NCBI RefSeq assembly: GCF_008365315.1
Contig: NZ_CP043506.1
Coordinates: 372,001-436,000 of the forward strand
Direction of reading: 5' to 3'
DNA from: Acetobacter vaccinii
Lineage (GTDB): Bacteria; Pseudomonadota; Alphaproteobacteria; Acetobacterales; Acetobacteraceae
DNA length: 64,000 nucleotides
Within the stretch, counting starts at the first letter, position 1. Every line of letters starts with the position of its first letter. A program made the translations under genes and the position numbers. The notes under the pieces were generated by a model. That model made no database searches, was not told the origin of the DNA, and was given only the letters and a program-made list of their open reading frames with translations. Shown here piece after piece: positions 8,954 through 17,163 of the stretch.

Positions 8954-10384
8954 TTACGGCGCTTTTGCTGGCAGGGCACCTTTGGACAGAGCATGGTGCG
9001 GTGTCTGCTGGCTTTCCTTACCCAGAGGAGTTGCGGGCTTGTGCGTCTCCAGATACTCGATGGAGCGCTTGACGTCCTCAAGGAAGAGGTCTGCCATATC
9101 ACGGGTAAAGCCGTGACGGACAAGCACGCGCATGACAACAACGTCCGTGATGTTTGGCAGCATGGTGTAGGCCGCAGCCTGCCAGCCACGTGTGCGCAAA
9201 CGGTCAGAGAGGTCAAAGAGCGACCAGCTCGGAGCGCCATCCTGCTTGAGCATCCACGAAACGCCGGGGATGCCCTTTTTGCTGTCCCCGTCAAAGAACA
9301 GGTGGAACGGCCCGATCTTGACGATCTCTTGTGCAATATGGGCTGCCGTATCGTACATATTGTCGAGCAGGCGACGATACCCATCCCGGCCAAGGCGCAG
9401 GAAGAGGTAATACTGCGCGATAATCTGCCCACCGGGACGGGAGAAGTTGAGCGCAAATGTCGGCATGTTGCCGCCCAGATAGTTGACCCAGAAAATCAGG
9501 TCGTCGGGCAGGTCAGACTTGTCACGCCACACAACCCAGCCCACACCGAGCGGGGCAAGACCATATTTGTGGCCAGAGGCGTTGATGGAGGCGACACGCG
9601 GGATACGAAAATCCCATGCCATGTCAGGCTCTTTGAACGGTGCGGTAAACCCGCCGGATGCGGCGTCAACATGGATGGGAATATCCAGCCCTGTTTCGGC
9701 CTGCAGTTTGTCCAGCGCTGCGGCAATTTCGGCAACGGGCTCGTACTGGCAGGTAAAGGTCACGCCAAAAGTCGGCATAACCGCAATCGTGTTTTCGTCC
9801 ACCCGCTTCAGCACTTCTTCAGCATTCATGCTGATCCGGTCGCGCTCAAGCGGAATTTCGCGGATTTCAACATCGAAGTAACGGGCAAACTTATGCCAAC
9901 ACACCTGCACAGGGCCGGTTACAATGTTGGGACGGTCTGTCGGACGACCAGCAGCCTTGGCTTTTTCGCGCCAGCGCCATTTCAGCGCCAAACCACCAAG
10001 CATGGCGGCTTCGCTGGAGCCAATGGTGGCACAGCCGATGGAGTTTTTAAGCTCTGGTGCATTCCACAGATCAGCAAGGATGCTGACACAGCGGCGCTCA
10101 ATTTCTGCTGTTGCGGGATACTCGTCCTTATCGATCATATTTTTATCGATAGCGAGATCCATCAGCCGGTGAATTTCCGGCTCCATCCAGGTCTGGCCAA
10201 AGGTTGCCAGGTTCTGGCGGGCGTTCCCGTCAAGAAACAGCTCATCACGGATGAGAGCCTCGGCAACATCAGGACGCATTTCGCCTTTGGGAAAACGAAA
10301 CTTGGGAACGGTTATGTCCGCAGACCGGGTTGCATAAAGATCAGCGTCCGCCTCGGACGAGGTCGGCTTTTCCTGAATCGGCAT
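8954..10384 (-). CDS. gadB: Glutamate decarboxylase
   Basis: A 476-residue PLP-dependent group II decarboxylase that converts glutamate to GABA and CO2, consuming a proton. The PLP lysine is Lys273 in [15 protein letters not shown], and the PLP-ring aspartate is Asp240 in [10 protein letters not shown]; length is close to E. coli GadB (466). The N-terminus carries an extra polar stretch similar in extent to the acid-sensing N-terminal helix of GadB. The C-terminal tail is longer (ends [14 protein letters not shown]) and keeps a His-His pair near where GadB has its auto-inhibitory histidine; equivalence is inference. AAAGG lies 8 bases before the ATG. Promoter with FNR-type box upstream; AspT-type antiporter downstream. 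Confidence 0.95.
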   Translation of the reverse strand: MPIQEKPTSSEADADLYATRSADITVPKFRFPKGEMRPDVAEALIRDELFLDGNARQNLATFGQTWMEPEIHRLMDLAIDKNMIDKDEYPATAEIERRCVSILADLWNAPELKNSIGCATIGSSEAAMLGGLALKWRWREKAKAAGRPTDRPNIVTGPVQVCWHKFARYFDVEIREIPLERDRISMNAEEVLKRVDENTIAVMPTFGVTFTCQYEPVAEIAAALDKLQAETGLDIPIHVDAASGGFTAPFKEPDMAWDFRIPRVASINASGHKYGLAPLGVGWVVWRDKSDLPDDLIFWVNYLGGNMPTFALNFSRPGGQIIAQYYLFLRLGRDGYRRLLDNMYDTAAHIAQEIVKIGPFHLFFDGDSKKGIPGVSWMLKQDGAPSWSLFDLSDRLRTRGWQAAAYTMLPNITDVVVMRVLVRHGFTRDMADLFLEDVKRSIEYLETHKPATPLGKESQQTPHHALSKGALPAKAP

Positions 10385-10429
10385 TAAGGTAGCCTTTCAT
10401 GCTTGTGCTGTTAACCGTAGGCAAGGGCG

Positions 10430-10468
10430 ATAACATGCTTTGCAATAACAGAAATTGACAAAGATCAA
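10430..10468 (-). promoter_or_regulatory. gadB promoter with FNR/FixK-type box
   Basis: TTGAC-AAAG-ATCAA at 10455-10468 (minus strand TTGAT-CTTT-GTCAA) matches the FNR/FixK consensus TTGAT-N4-ATCAA at 9 of 10 positions. Its centre is 29 bases upstream of the centre of TGTTAT (10435-10430, minus strand), the exact distance for an activator at -41.5 with a -10 box at -12.5 (class II). The predicted start is near 10420, about 36 bases before the gadB ATG. Confidence 0.6.
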
Positions 10469-10505
10469 TTTAACAATCCGAAAAAAGAAAACAATACAAA
10501 TATTC

Positions 10506-10521
10506 ATTCCGAATATGGAAT
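10506..10521. promoter_or_regulatory. Inverted repeat upstream of the gadB promoter
   Basis: ATTCC-N6-GGAAT, embedded in the longer imperfect repeat ATATTC...GAATAT...GGAATAT. It lies about 40-60 bases upstream of the FNR-type box and could be a binding site for a second regulator. In AT-rich DNA short repeats are also expected by chance. Confidence 0.3.
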
Positions 10522-11117
10522 ATAAAGAAAAAATTCATCAGATCAATATTCTATTATTAGTATATTACTAAATGATAGCTCTACGAAATGACTTTCCACT
10601 TTGAAATGTGACTGTTCTTAATCCCACACGCTATTGTCCTGTTGTTGACAGAAAACGCTTTACTTAGTGTCCATTAGAATAATGACTAATGACTTGATGG
10701 AAAAAAAGACGCTTTGTTCAATATAGACTTCTAGATATGAAAGTATGAACGTACCAATCGGGTAGCGTCGTCAGTCTTTGCACTTTTTATACAGATGTCA
10801 GTTGCAAGGCGGCTCTAATTTCAGGTATTTTATGTGGAATACAGGCAATCAGATGAAAACGAACAGGACACTCTTGGCTTGTCGCCGGCATGGAGTTTTG
10901 AATTCAGTCCACCTTTTACACGTCCAATAACCTGGCGGAGAAAAACTCCTTTTTGAACAGTCTGCCTGTATCGGTCAGCACGCCTGTAAATCACAGGGCA
11001 TTATTCAATCCAATCAATGAATAGGCCCCAAGCCTATCGAAGGCATTTCAAAATTAACGACAAAAAGATAATTGCCTGCTGTATTCTCTATGAGATAGAC
11101 GATGTTAGGATACATAT

Positions 11118-11217
11118 GGAGGGTTCGAAAACCCCTCCTTAAGCACTTTTAGTGCATAGCAATATCAATGGCTTATAATTCTGCATCCAGCGGAAAAGAG
11201 GGTTTTTCGAACCTTCC
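11118..11217. repeat. Short element with 21-bp imperfect terminal inverted repeats (MITE-like)
   Basis: The 21 bases at 11118-11138 and the reverse complement of 11197-11217 match at 18 positions; both contain the core GGTTCGAAAA. Each arm is also a small hairpin on its own around TTCGAA. The 58 bases between hold a 5-bp hairpin GCACT-TTT-AGTGC (11143-11155). No target-site duplication was found. The structure resembles a miniature inverted-repeat element, but a pair of regulatory hairpins is also possible. Confidence 0.4.
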
Positions 11218-11279
11218 AGGTTGCCTTATGCAAAAGCACATACTTATGACGCTGACGATAAGGCCGTTAACCCCAACGA

Positions 11280-11375
11280 GTGAAGGATTACGAACAACAG
11301 ATCGACGTGGCAGAGGTCATGGTCCACATTGCCATGGAAGAAAGCCTCATCCTACGCCGATCCGCTCATCCGTGA
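11280..11375 (+). pseudogene. C-terminal remnant of an IS5-type transposase
   Basis: One frame encodes VKDYEQQIDVAEVMVHIAM and then EESLILRRSAHP before a stop at 11373-11375. This resembles the C-terminus of many IS5-superfamily DDE transposases, where a (R)RLxKDYE motif is followed by an ExxIxIAMxxLLxRR helix; the recognition is from memory of the family. Upstream in the same frame there is an immediate stop and no further similarity, so only about 31 residues survive. It is a decayed insertion-sequence end, not a functional gene. Confidence 0.5.
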
Positions 11376-11393
11376 GTTCCCAAAAGGGCTCTC
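11376..11393 (+). repeat. Putative right end of the decayed insertion sequence
   Basis: GTTCCCAAAAGGGCTCTC follows the transposase stop directly, which is where an IS5-group terminal inverted repeat is expected, and its reverse complement GAGAGCCCTTTTGGGAAC has the look of such ends. The matching left end was not found. The last two bases belong to the stop codon of dnaB on the opposite strand. Confidence 0.4.
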
Positions 11394-12888
11394 AGGGTTC
11401 GTGAATGGTATCCAGGTCCGCAAAGCGTGTGTATTCACCTTCGAAGAACAGATTGATGGTGCCTGTGGGACCATGACGCTGCTTTTCAAGGATCAGTTCG
11501 GCCTTGTTATGGACCAACCCCATTTTACGCTGCCAGTCGTCCATCGCGGCTGAATATTTGTCCATGGAATCAAAAGCTGTTTCCTTGGGCATGCGCTGTT
11601 GCAGATAATATTCGTCACGATAAACAAACATCACGGCGTCGGCGTCCTGCTCGATCGAACCGGATTCACGCAGGTCCGACAGCATGGGGCGCTTGTCTTC
11701 CCGGCTTTCCACCTGTCGGGAAAGCTGGGACAGCGCCAGCACCGGCACTTCCAGTTCCTTGGCGATGGCTTTGAGCCCCTGCGTAATCATGGAAATTTCC
11801 AGCACGCGGCTTTCCGGCCTGCTGCCGACCGACGGGCGCATAAGCTGCAAATAGTCCACCACCACAAGGCTAAGACCCTGCGTGCGCTTTAGCCTGCGGC
11901 AACGTGTCCGCATGGCGGAGAGGGAAATTGCCGGAGTGTCATCAATCACCAGCGGCAGGGATGCCAGTTCGTGGCTGACACGCACAAAACGGTCAAACTC
12001 CTTCTGCCCGATATCACCCCGCCGTATACGCTCGCCCGACACTTCCGCCTGTTCGGACAGAATACGGGTAGCCAACTGCTCGGCCGACATTTCGAGCGAG
12101 AAAATGGCCACACTCCCTTTGGGGCGCTCCCCCTTTTCCTCGGCAGCCCGCAGGAGAGAGCGGGCGGCAGAGAAGGCCATTTTTGTTGCCAGCGCGGTCT
12201 TGCCCATGGCGGGGCGTCCGGCCAGAATCAACAAATCGGATGGGTGCAGGCCACCGGTTTTCTTGTCCATGTCCCGCAGGCCCGATGTCAGCCCCGTAAC
12301 ATGCCCGGCACTCTGGAATGCCTGCGCCGCGACCTCGATCGCACCTGCCAGTGCCTTGTTGAAAGGCACAAAGTCGCCATCCTTACCTTTTTCAGTCGCC
12401 AGTTTGAAAAGCGCTTCTTCCCCGGCTTCAATCTGGTCCTGACCAGACAGACCGCTGGAAACACCAAAGGCGTTGTTAACAACGTTTTCGCCAATATCAA
12501 TCAACTGACGGCGCAGCCAAGCGTCGTGGATGGCGCGCCCGTAATCCCCCGCGTTGATAATGCCGACCATCGAGGTCAGCAACTGGCCCATGTAAGCCAT
12601 GCCACCAACAGAATCGAGAATACCCGAGTGTTCCAGCTCCGCCCGCATGGTCACGGGGTCGGCCAGTTGCCCGCCCTCAATCCGGCGGGCCAGAGCCTCA
12701 TAGATACGGCCGTTCACACGGCTGGAAAAATGCTCGCCCGCCAGAAAGTCTGAAACCCGGTCATAGGCTCTGTTATTGGTCAGCAGCGCGCCAAGCAGCG
12801 CCTGCTCCGCCTCGACATTGGCTGGGGGCTGCCGCAGGCCAACAGCCAGCAAAGCGCCATTTGAGTTGTTCTCTTGGGTGTCCGTCAT
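11392..12888 (-). CDS. dnaB: Replicative DNA helicase DnaB
   Basis: A 498-residue hexameric 5'-3' helicase that unwinds DNA at the replication fork and recruits primase. The N-terminal domain (PPANVEAEQALLGALLTNN onward) is followed by a RecA-like motor with Walker A GRPAMGKTAL, Walker B LVVVDYLQLM, and the arginine-finger region near QRHGPTGTINLFF. It lacks an intein. The stop codon lies exactly at the edge of an insertion-sequence remnant, so the last residues or the terminator may have been changed by that insertion. The next gene upstream encodes a sugar epimerase and ends 42 bases before this ATG; an operon is possible. Confidence 0.97.
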   Translation of the reverse strand: MTDTQENNSNGALLAVGLRQPPANVEAEQALLGALLTNNRAYDRVSDFLAGEHFSSRVNGRIYEALARRIEGGQLADPVTMRAELEHSGILDSVGGMAYMGQLLTSMVGIINAGDYGRAIHDAWLRRQLIDIGENVVNNAFGVSSGLSGQDQIEAGEEALFKLATEKGKDGDFVPFNKALAGAIEVAAQAFQSAGHVTGLTSGLRDMDKKTGGLHPSDLLILAGRPAMGKTALATKMAFSAARSLLRAAEEKGERPKGSVAIFSLEMSAEQLATRILSEQAEVSGERIRRGDIGQKEFDRFVRVSHELASLPLVIDDTPAISLSAMRTRCRRLKRTQGLSLVVVDYLQLMRPSVGSRPESRVLEISMITQGLKAIAKELEVPVLALSQLSRQVESREDKRPMLSDLRESGSIEQDADAVMFVYRDEYYLQQRMPKETAFDSMDKYSAAMDDWQRKMGLVHNKAELILEKQRHGPTGTINLFFEGEYTRFADLDTIHEP

Positions 12889-12930
12889 ACCCGTGCCTGT
12901 AGCAGGTTTAGCCCCCGTGCCGGAAGGGCA

Positions 12931-14103
12931 TCACCCTCCACCCGTCGCACCGTGTCCCACGGCCTGATCGAGGCTCTCATACGCCGTGACGATATGGTAC
13001 AGCGAACTGGTAGGAATACGATCCGCCACACCACGGCCCTGCCCATCCAACTGGTCGATCCATGTGCCCGGAGGACAGTTGATAAAATAACGATCAAGCA
13101 GATTGGTCGCAACAGTCACAGCCAGCGCGGCATCCTGCTCTGGGGCATGGCTTAAAAGACCCCGCAAGGCTTCCCCCTGCACCCATAGGCGAAAACCGTC
13201 CTTGATAACCGTGCCGTGACGATCCAGTGCATCATGCACCAGCCCTGTTGCGGCAGCCACACCATGCTGGCGGGCAAAGCTGTAAAGTGCGTGCGCCTGT
13301 CTTGTGGTATCTACCCCTGTCAGACCCCGGTAGGCATGTAGCAGCCAGACCCATTCAAAATGGTGCCCCGGCTCCACCCATTGCCCGGCCGCCCCGGCTG
13401 CGGGCTGCCAATCGGGGCCAAAATATTCCCCCAGCGTGCCAGTCTCTGCATCCTGAAAACGGGTGCTGAAAAGCGCGTAAATAGCGTGCGCCAGAGCGAG
13501 GTCTTTCTCGTCCCCCGTGGTCTGGTAAAGGGCCAGAACAGCCTCGAATAGATGCATATGGGGGTTTTGCTGCCGGTCCTCCCCCGCATCAGGCAGGCAG
13601 TTGAGGAAACCGCCATCAGGCAGGCTCATGGCCTGTACAATCCAGCCCAGCGTGGCCCGTGCAGACTGCACGGCCTGGCCAGAGGACCCCTCCAACCGGC
13701 CATACCAAGCCAGGGCAAACACCACGAAGGCAAGGTCATACAAATCCGCCGTGGGGTCCAGCACCGCCCCCGTGCGTGACAGCCTGCGCGCCCAGCCGCC
13801 ATCGGCCTGCCGGGCGTGCAACAGAAACCTGAAAATGCCCTCCGCCCGCGCCGCACCCTCCGGCCAGCCCCGCAAAGCCGCCCAGGAAAACACAAAAAGC
13901 TGCCGTGCCTGCACGCGCACCCGTTTGAAACCGGGAAATGCAGGCTCACCAGCCAGTGTCAGACATTCCTGTGCCCCCAACAGGGCGGGGGCAGTCTTGT
14001 CCCCGTCACACCCGACACTGGCCCAGACTGGCAGCGCCTGCCCGAACAACCAGTGGGCAAACCGTTCCCTGGCTGCCCCAAGACTGCTGGCGGGGGCTGT
14101 CAT
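12931..14103 (-). CDS. AGE-family sugar epimerase/isomerase
   Basis: A 390-residue (alpha/alpha)6-barrel protein of the N-acylglucosamine 2-epimerase (AGE) family, which also includes mannose isomerases and related enzymes. Family hallmarks are visible: RVRVQARQLFVFSWA, NPHMHLFEA, EPGHHFEWVWLL and SSLYHIVTAYESL, holding the conserved Arg, Glu and His residues of the pocket. The substrate cannot be deduced. Its start codon overlaps the hldE stop by four bases (ATGA at 14103-14100), so it is translationally coupled to ADP-heptose synthesis; a role on a heptose or mannose precursor is an inference from that coupling. Confidence 0.85.
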   Translation of the reverse strand: MTAPASSLGAARERFAHWLFGQALPVWASVGCDGDKTAPALLGAQECLTLAGEPAFPGFKRVRVQARQLFVFSWAALRGWPEGAARAEGIFRFLLHARQADGGWARRLSRTGAVLDPTADLYDLAFVVFALAWYGRLEGSSGQAVQSARATLGWIVQAMSLPDGGFLNCLPDAGEDRQQNPHMHLFEAVLALYQTTGDEKDLALAHAIYALFSTRFQDAETGTLGEYFGPDWQPAAGAAGQWVEPGHHFEWVWLLHAYRGLTGVDTTRQAHALYSFARQHGVAAATGLVHDALDRHGTVIKDGFRLWVQGEALRGLLSHAPEQDAALAVTVATNLLDRYFINCPPGTWIDQLDGQGRGVADRIPTSSLYHIVTAYESLDQAVGHGATGGG

Positions 14104-15533
14104 GCGCCGCGCGCCCGCCCGATAATGGCTGTTGTGGAATGCCCGGCCCGCAAATCGGCCAATAACAAGCGCCCTCCGGCAGCCTGCACAATATCCGCCC
14201 CCACGACATCCTCCGGCCGGTAGTCTGCCCCTTTGACCAGCACATCAGGCATAAGGGCGCGGATGGTTTCCAGCGGTGTGTCGTCATCAAACGCCACAAC
14301 AGCATCCACATGGCGGATGGCCGCAATAACCGTGGCACGGGCTTGCAGGGTATTGACCGGGCGCTCCGGCCCCTTCAGCCGCCGGATGCTCGCATCGGTA
14401 TTCAGCGCCACAACCAGCCTGTCGCAGGCGGCCCGGGCCTGAGCCAGCAGGCTGACATGACCGGGGTGGAGAATGTCAAAACAGCCGTTGGTAAAACCGA
14501 CCTTAAGCCCCCGTGCCTGCCAGCGGGCAACCTGCGCCTGCGCTGCGGGAAACGAGAGCAGATGCGCCACAGCCTCTGGCCCGCCCTGCTCATCCAGCTC
14601 ATTCAGCACTTCCTGAATATCGGCAGTGGCGGTGCCAAGCTTGCCCACAACAACCCCGGCTGCGGCATTGGCCACCCGCATGGCCTGCTCCAACGGCATG
14701 CCCGCGCCAGAGGCCAGCGCCATGGAGGCAATAACCGTATCCCCCGCCCCCGAGACATCAAACACCTCCCGCGCATGGGCGGGTATGGACAGGGCCGGGC
14801 CATCGTGCCGGACCAGCATCATGCCTTTTTCCGACCGGGTTGCCAGAATGGCACCCGCCTGGGTCTGCGCCATAATGCTGCGGGCGGCGGCCTCAACCTG
14901 CGCTTCGGTGTCCACCGGCATGGCCGAGGCCTGCGCCAGTTCACGCGCATTGGGCGTAATACAGGCCGCTCCCTTGTAGCGGGTATAATCGGTGCCTTTG
15001 GGGTCCACAAAAAAGGGAATCCCGTGGCAGCGGGCCTGCTCCGCCAGATGCGCCACCACATCAGGGGCGCAGACACCCTTGCCATAATCCGACACGACAA
15101 TGGCCTGCACGGAGGCAATATGCGCATCAATAGCCGCACATAGGGCCGCGGCCTCGTGGGGTTGCAAGGGGGCGTGGCTTTCCTCATCCACGCGCACCAC
15201 CTGCTGGTGGGCCGCGATAAAGCGGGTTTTGCAGATTGTGGGCCGGTCCGCGCTGGGAGCTGTTGCGTCCCGCAGGCCGGGTTGCCGCGCCAGAGCGGCA
15301 CGCAGGGTTACCCCGGCATCATCCTGCCCGGTCAGCCCCACCAGAATGGCCTGCCCGCCGAGGGACAGGATATTGCTGGCCACATTGCCAGCACCACCTG
15401 GCATTTCCCGCCTGGAATCGAGCAAAAGCACCGGCACCGGTGCCTCGGGCGAAATCCGTTCCATACGACCGTATAAAAACCGGTCGAGCATGATATCACC
15501 CACGCACAGGACCGTTATGGCGGAAAAATCCAT
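14100..15533 (-). CDS. hldE: Bifunctional heptose-7-phosphate kinase / heptose-1-phosphate adenylyltransferase
   Basis: A 477-residue fused enzyme of ADP-L-glycero-D-manno-heptose synthesis for the LPS inner core. The N-terminal two-thirds is a ribokinase-type (PfkB) domain with PGGAGNVASN near the start and the catalytic GAGDTVIA. The C-terminal part from about residue 345 is a nucleotidyltransferase with FTNGCFDILHPGH (HxGH). Full length compared with E. coli HldE (477). It follows gmk by 8 bases and overlaps the epimerase gene downstream. Both halves keep their catalytic motifs. Confidence 0.96.
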   Translation of the reverse strand: MDFSAITVLCVGDIMLDRFLYGRMERISPEAPVPVLLLDSRREMPGGAGNVASNILSLGGQAILVGLTGQDDAGVTLRAALARQPGLRDATAPSADRPTICKTRFIAAHQQVVRVDEESHAPLQPHEAAALCAAIDAHIASVQAIVVSDYGKGVCAPDVVAHLAEQARCHGIPFFVDPKGTDYTRYKGAACITPNARELAQASAMPVDTEAQVEAAARSIMAQTQAGAILATRSEKGMMLVRHDGPALSIPAHAREVFDVSGAGDTVIASMALASGAGMPLEQAMRVANAAAGVVVGKLGTATADIQEVLNELDEQGGPEAVAHLLSFPAAQAQVARWQARGLKVGFTNGCFDILHPGHVSLLAQARAACDRLVVALNTDASIRRLKGPERPVNTLQARATVIAAIRHVDAVVAFDDDTPLETIRALMPDVLVKGADYRPEDVVGADIVQAAGGRLLLADLRAGHSTTAIIGRARGA

Positions 15534-15541
15534 ACTGTTCC

Positions 15542-16192
15542 TCAGACCCCGAATGTGCCCACAAACTGCCCCAACCCCGTCTGGCGGGCAACTGCCAGCC
15601 GGGCTGCCAGCAGCACGGCCCGGGCCTGATCTATGGCGCGGTCCAACTCCATGTTGATGATAGCGTAGTCAAATTCTTTCCAATGGGAAATTTCGTCCCG
15701 CGCGGCGGCCATCCTGCGGGCAATTTCATCAGGGTGGTCCGAGGCACGGCCATGCAGGCGGCGCTCCAGTTCCTCCAGAGACGGAGGCAGCACAAACAGG
15801 CTGACAACATCATGCGGCAAGGCATGACGGATCTGCTGGTGGCCCTGCCAGTCAATGTCAAACACCATGTCGTGCCCGGCAGCCAGGGCGGCTTCCACCG
15901 GGGCGCGGGGAGTGCCGTAGCCACGCCCGAACACCGTCGCCCATTCCAGCAGTTCCCCCGCTGCGGCCATGGCTTCAAACTGCTCCATAGTGCGGAAATG
16001 GTAGTGCGTGCCCTCTTTTTCACCCGGTCTGGGCTGGCGGGTCGTGACCGAGACAGAATGCCGCAAGCGATTGTCCGACGCCCGCAAGGCGTTGGCTATG
16101 GTGGATTTACCCGCCCCCGATGGGGCTGAAATGACAAGGCACACCCCCCGTCGCGTTGCCGTTGCCCCGTGTCCTACACCTGTATGCACCAT
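15542..16192 (-). CDS. gmk: Guanylate kinase
   Basis: Phosphorylates GMP to GDP. The P-loop is SAPSGAGKST and the GMP-binding part includes SVTTRQPRPGEKEGTHYHF, RxYGTPRAPVE and FDIDWQGHQQI. From the ATG at 16192 it has 216 residues, near the normal 205-210; an ATG 57 bases further up would add an unrelated extension. GGGATA stands 6 bases before the chosen start. It heads the gmk-hldE-epimerase-dnaB direction and is divergent from the SDR gene. Confidence 0.95.
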   Translation of the reverse strand: MVHTGVGHGATATRRGVCLVISAPSGAGKSTIANALRASDNRLRHSVSVTTRQPRPGEKEGTHYHFRTMEQFEAMAAAGELLEWATVFGRGYGTPRAPVEAALAAGHDMVFDIDWQGHQQIRHALPHDVVSLFVLPPSLEELERRLHGRASDHPDEIARRMAAARDEISHWKEFDYAIINMELDRAIDQARAVLLAARLAVARQTGLGQFVGTFGV

Positions 16193-16293
16193 GCCGTATC
16201 CCGCATATTCCCAGTTCCAGTATTGCCCCTTCATGCCAGAAGCCGCCATGCTGCGCCACAGGCTGCAACAGGACGCGGGAAACCAACACGCTG

Positions 16294-17112
16294 ATGAAAT
16301 ACGCCTCTGTCCTTATTACCGGAGCATCATCTGGCATCGGCCAGGGTCTTGCCCTTATGCTCGCACGCCCAGGCCGCAGGCTGCTGCTGGGTGGGCGTAA
16401 CACCCCCCGGCTGGAGGAAACCGCACGCCAGTGCATAGCGCGCGGTGCCGATGCGCGCATACAGGCCACCGATGTGACCAATCAGGCAGCCATGACAGAC
16501 TGGGTCAGCAGCGCAGGCCCACTCAACCTCGTGCTCGCCTGTGCGGGCATTACCGGCGGCACCCGCCTGACAGAACAACCAGACCCCGCCCCCTATGAAC
16601 CCGACACCCAAATACGCCGTATTTTTGAAACTGACCTGACAGGCGTGCTGAACACGGTGTTGCCTGCCCTTGCCCTCATGCGGGGGCAGCCCCGCAGTGT
16701 GGAGGGCATACGCGGGCGCATTTGTGCCATTGCATCGGTTGCGGGGTTTGTTTCCTTCCCCGGCACACCCGCCTATTCGGCAGCAAAGGCGGCGGTCGAT
16801 CGTTTTATGGTCGCCAGCGGTGCCAATGCCCGGCGCGAGGGCATTATGCTCAGTTCCGTCGTCTGCGGGTTTGTGGATACCCCTATGGTCGCGCGCAACC
16901 GCTTTGCCATGCCGGGTCTGACCGATACACACTCGGCCTGCCGTCGTATCCTGCGCGGGGTCGGGCGTAACGAGCGCCGGATTATCTTCCCCCGCTGGCT
17001 GGTCGCCGGGTCCCGCTTTATGGACCTGCTGCCAATCCGTCTGGCAGAAGCCTATTACACCCGCCAGCCTGCCGCCGCCCCTGATGGCATGCCCGCAGCC
17101 GACCTGTCCTGA
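16294..17112 (+). CDS. Short-chain dehydrogenase/reductase (SDR)
   Basis: A 272-residue classical SDR. The Rossmann glycine motif is TGASSGIG at about residues 8-15, the NNAG-equivalent is ACAGIT, and the catalytic set is Ser in AIASVAG with YSAAK about 14 residues later. The C-terminal 40 residues (IFPRWLVAGSRFMDLLPIRLAEAYY) include a hydrophobic stretch, as in SDRs that act on membrane or lipid substrates. Start ATG at 16294 chosen because the fold begins there; the ribosome binding site is poor. Substrate unknown. It is followed 51 bases later by a nucleobase permease. Confidence 0.85.
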   Translation: MKYASVLITGASSGIGQGLALMLARPGRRLLLGGRNTPRLEETARQCIARGADARIQATDVTNQAAMTDWVSSAGPLNLVLACAGITGGTRLTEQPDPAPYEPDTQIRRIFETDLTGVLNTVLPALALMRGQPRSVEGIRGRICAIASVAGFVSFPGTPAYSAAKAAVDRFMVASGANARREGIMLSSVVCGFVDTPMVARNRFAMPGLTDTHSACRRILRGVGRNERRIIFPRWLVAGSRFMDLLPIRLAEAYYTRQPAAAPDGMPAADLS

Positions 17113-17163
17113 AAAGGCTGGCTGCGTTCCTTTTCCACCCCCAGTTTCAGGACACCTACCCCC

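Larger units (their letters stand above)
10385..11391. other. AT-rich gene-poor island between gadB and dnaB
   Basis: About 1 kb without a supportable intact gene, and visibly much richer in A and T than the surrounding coding DNA. It holds the gadB promoter at its left end, several short palindromes (for example TTAGTATATTACTAA at 10557-10571, and CATTAG-N8-CTAATG at 10672-10691), a MITE-like inverted repeat at 11118-11217, and an IS transposase remnant at 11280-11375. The composition and the remnant suggest a site of past insertions. Confidence 0.7.

Noticed and set aside
8951..10387. 478-residue open frame antisense to gadB
   Set aside because: gadB has catalytic residues and a promoter; the antisense protein shows no family feature.
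11168..11404. 78-residue ORF in the AT-rich island
   Set aside because: It crosses the transposase remnant in a different frame, and the translation looks random; the remnant frame is the informative one.
12888..15533. hldE-epimerase-dnaB as a single defined operon including gmk
   Set aside because: gmk, hldE and the epimerase are tightly spaced, but dnaB is a separate function after a 42-base gap, so its inclusion is not certain.
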